Shown piece after piece: positions 12,746 to 14,290 of a DNA stretch of 14,290 nucleotides (its first letter is position 1; every line of letters begins with the position of its first letter). This stretch comes from E44-bin46 sp964354655 (GTDB lineage Bacteria > Chloroflexota > Dehalococcoidia > Dehalococcoidales > E44-bin46): contig CAYHAL010000029.1 of assembly GCA_964354655.1 (NCBI GenBank), positions 1 through 14,290 of the forward strand, written 5' to 3'. The notes under the pieces were generated by a model. It saw only the letters and a list, made by a program, of their open reading frames with translations, was not told the DNA's origin and did no database searches. The position numbers were made by a program, and so were the translations under genes.

Positions 12746-14080
12746 CTAGAGAATGGGCAAATACTTTTTTAATTCATATTCAGTAACCTGAATACGATAC
12801 TGTTCCCACTCAATCTTCTTATTTTTGATAAAACTATTAAACACATGGTCGCCAAGGGCTTTCCTTACCAGCTGGCTATTTTCAGCCAGGCTTATAGCGT
12901 TAGAGAGGTTGGTGGGTAAAGTTGCTATGCCCCTTTGTTCCCTCTCTTCACTGCTCATCTCAAAAACATTTTGCTCAACCGGGTCAACTAACTCATACTC
13001 CTTTTCAATACCTTCCAAACCAGCGGCTAGCATCACACTGAACGCCAGGTAAGGATTACAGGCGGGGTCGGGAACCCTAAACTCAATTCTGGTTGCGTTT
13101 TCCTTCCCCGGTTGATACTCAGGGACTCTAATCATATCTGAGCGGTTTCTCCTCGCCCAGGAAACGTACACCGGTGCCTCATAGCCAGAGACTAGGCGCT
13201 TGTAGGAATTGAGCCACTGGCTGACCACGGCGGTAATCTCCGGGGCATGCCTTAACAGACCGGCAATATAGTGTTTAGCTACCTTGGATAGATAATACTG
13301 GTCATTTTTATCAAAGAAGGCATTTCTGTTGCCTTTGAACAGCGATTGGTGGACATGCATGCCACTACCGTTAATACCGAAGATAGGCTTAGGCATAAAG
13401 GTAGCATAGACACCATGCTTTAGAGCCACCTCTTTGACCACCAGTCGGCAGGTCATGACATTATCAGCCATGGTCAGGGCATCGGTATAATATAGGTCTA
13501 ACTCATGCTGGCTAGTAGCCACTTCATGATGGCTATATTGAACTGCGATACCCATTTGCTCCAACATGAGAACAGTCTCCATTCTCAACTCACTGGCTAC
13601 ATCTGGGGGAGTCAAATCAAAATAGCCACCTTCATCCAAGACTTTTGTCCCCTGCGCATTCTGGAAATAGAAGTACTCCATCTCCGGTCCAACATTGAAA
13701 GTGTAACCTAGGTCAGCGGCTCTCTTAAGATTTCTCTTTAGCACATATCGAGGGTCTCCCTCAAAGGGCTGCCCACCAGGTCTTAGAACGTCACAAAGCA
13801 TCCTGGCGACAAGACGTTGCGGTTGGCTCCAGGGCAGAATTTGAAAGGTTGTTGGGTCAGGCAAAGTCAGCATATCACTCTCATCAATCCTAGCAAAACC
13901 CTCGATGGAAGAACCATCAAATCCGGCACCATTGGCTAACGCCTCTTCTAGCTCCATAGGGGTAATAGCAAAACTCTTGAGAAAGCCCAAAATGTCAGTG
14001 AACCATAGACTTATTAACTTAACATCCCTGTCCTTGACTGTTTTGATGACATATTCCTTGGCTTTTTCCCTTTCGTCCAT
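12746..14080 (-). CDS. glnA: Glutamine synthetase type I (GSI-alpha subtype)
   Basis: GlnA condenses glutamate and ammonia with ATP and forms dodecamers. It has 444 residues, the length of Bacillus-type GSI-alpha, and I do not see the adenylylation-loop tyrosine region of the longer GSI-beta enzymes. Motifs are GFDGSSIEGFARIDESDM (53-70), the metal-binding GPEMEYF (131-137), NGSGMHVHQSL (237-247), RNRSDMIRVP (311-320) and RIEFRVPD (331-338). Arg64 matches the Arg that in B. subtilis mediates glutamine feedback. GAGAGG precedes ATG 14080, with a promoter at 14131-14159. It heads the glnA-gatB-secG unit. Confidence 0.97.
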   Translation of the reverse strand: MDEREKAKEYVIKTVKDRDVKLISLWFTDILGFLKSFAITPMELEEALANGAGFDGSSIEGFARIDESDMLTLPDPTTFQILPWSQPQRLVARMLCDVLRPGGQPFEGDPRYVLKRNLKRAADLGYTFNVGPEMEYFYFQNAQGTKVLDEGGYFDLTPPDVASELRMETVLMLEQMGIAVQYSHHEVATSQHELDLYYTDALTMADNVMTCRLVVKEVALKHGVYATFMPKPIFGINGSGMHVHQSLFKGNRNAFFDKNDQYYLSKVAKHYIAGLLRHAPEITAVVSQWLNSYKRLVSGYEAPVYVSWARRNRSDMIRVPEYQPGKENATRIEFRVPDPACNPYLAFSVMLAAGLEGIEKEYELVDPVEQNVFEMSSEEREQRGIATLPTNLSNAISLAENSQLVRKALGDHVFNSFIKNKKIEWEQYRIQVTEYELKKYLPIL

Positions 14081-14094
14081 TTTACAAACCTCTC

Positions 14095-14112
14095 GCTGGC
14101 TATTTGACCAGC
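14095..14112 (-). promoter_or_regulatory. Small hairpin in the glnA leader
   Basis: GCTGG (14112-14108 on the minus strand) pairs with CCAGC (14099-14095) around an 8-nt loop, just upstream of the GAGAGG ribosome site. It has no T-run, so it is not a terminator. It could affect translation or mRNA stability, but it is short. Confidence 0.3.
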
Positions 14113-14130
14113 TATAGTCTAATTGGTTAA

Positions 14131-14159
14131 ATATTACCCTACTTTTGAGTCCCTGTCTA
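14131..14159 (-). promoter_or_regulatory. Promoter of glnA
   Basis: Minus strand TAGACA (14159-14154), exactly 17 nt, then TAATAT (14136-14131). The predicted start is near 14124, leaving a leader of about 44 nt. It stands back to back with the tRNA promoter. Confidence 0.55.
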
Positions 14160-14174
14160 GCACGCCATATACTC

Positions 14175-14203
14175 TTAATAAAAGGTCCCAGATATGTTAT
14201 AAT
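14175..14203 (+). promoter_or_regulatory. Promoter of tRNA-Ala
   Basis: TTAATA (14175-14180), 17 nt, then TATAAT (14198-14203) preceded by TGT, an extended -10. The predicted start near 14210 lies about 10 nt before the mature tRNA. Confidence 0.7.
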
Positions 14204-14219
14204 TTTTAATTGCTGGAGT

Positions 14220-14290
14220 GGGGATATAGCTCAATAGGGAGAGCGCTGCGTTCGCATCGCAGAGGTCGGGGGTTCGAATCCCCCTATCTC
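14220..14290 (+). tRNA. tRNA-Ala with anticodon CGC, last bases cut by the window
   Basis: The cloverleaf reads: acceptor GGGGATA, D arm GCTC/GAGC, anticodon stem CTGCG/CGCAG with loop TTCGCAT (anticodon CGC, codon GCG), T arm GGGGG/CCCCC with loop TTCGAAT, and 3' acceptor TATCTC. Position 3 is G opposite U70, the classical alanine identity pair. The window ends at C71, so C72, the discriminator and any CCA are not visible. Confidence 0.96.

Overview
The window looks like a chromosomal segment of an anaerobic bacterium. A tungsten-type aldehyde:ferredoxin oxidoreductase, a TusA/DsrE sulfur-relay cluster and a cysteine-desulfurase homologue without its PLP lysine all fit anaerobic, probably sulfidic, life. 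The gene set and protein style suggest Chloroflexota, perhaps Dehalococcoidia. That placement is inference; no rRNA is present to test it. I see no phage genes, transposase or CRISPR array.

Layout. (1) Positions 1-2458, minus strand: a metallophosphoesterase, then ksgA and ispE, which are nearly touching. ispE runs off the left edge and carries an in-frame copy of a dispersed palindromic repeat. (2) Positions 2459-2773: divergent intergenic region with a second copy of that repeat and a strong promoter. (3) Positions 2774-8364, plus strand: a five-gene sulfur/Fe-S cassette (NifS-like, IscU scaffold, zinc ribbon, TusA, DsrE) followed by thiL, tsaE, tsaB, a PaaI-type thioesterase and ndk. The 39-nt promoter block in front of the cassette is repeated, with one mismatch, exactly at its end, where it drives thiL. 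(4) Positions 8358-10608, minus strand: an AOR-family gene followed by rsfS, which meets ndk tail to tail with a 7-nt overlap and appears to use a CTG start. (5) Positions 10609-10839: a leader or small-RNA region with its own promoter and an intrinsic terminator ahead of AOR. (6) Positions 10840-14080, minus strand: glnA, gatB, secG and a 46-residue zinc-knuckle protein in close order. (7) Right end: a tRNA-Ala(CGC), divergent from glnA and cut by the window edge.

How the genes fit together. Most are housekeeping: rRNA dimethylation (KsgA), isoprenoid precursors (IspE), thiamine diphosphate (ThiL), the t6A tRNA modification (TsaE, TsaB), nucleotide balance (Ndk), ribosome silencing (RsfS), nitrogen assimilation (GlnA), Gln-tRNA formation (GatB) and secretion (SecG). 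The unusual part is the sulfur cassette. Its scaffold, TusA and DsrE proteins keep their key cysteines, but the NifS-like protein has Gln where the PLP-binding Lys should be. It is therefore unlikely to work as a normal cysteine desulfurase. Further points of interest are a repeat translated inside ispE, duplicated promoter blocks bracketing the cassette, likely leaderless mRNAs, and a probable CUG start for rsfS.
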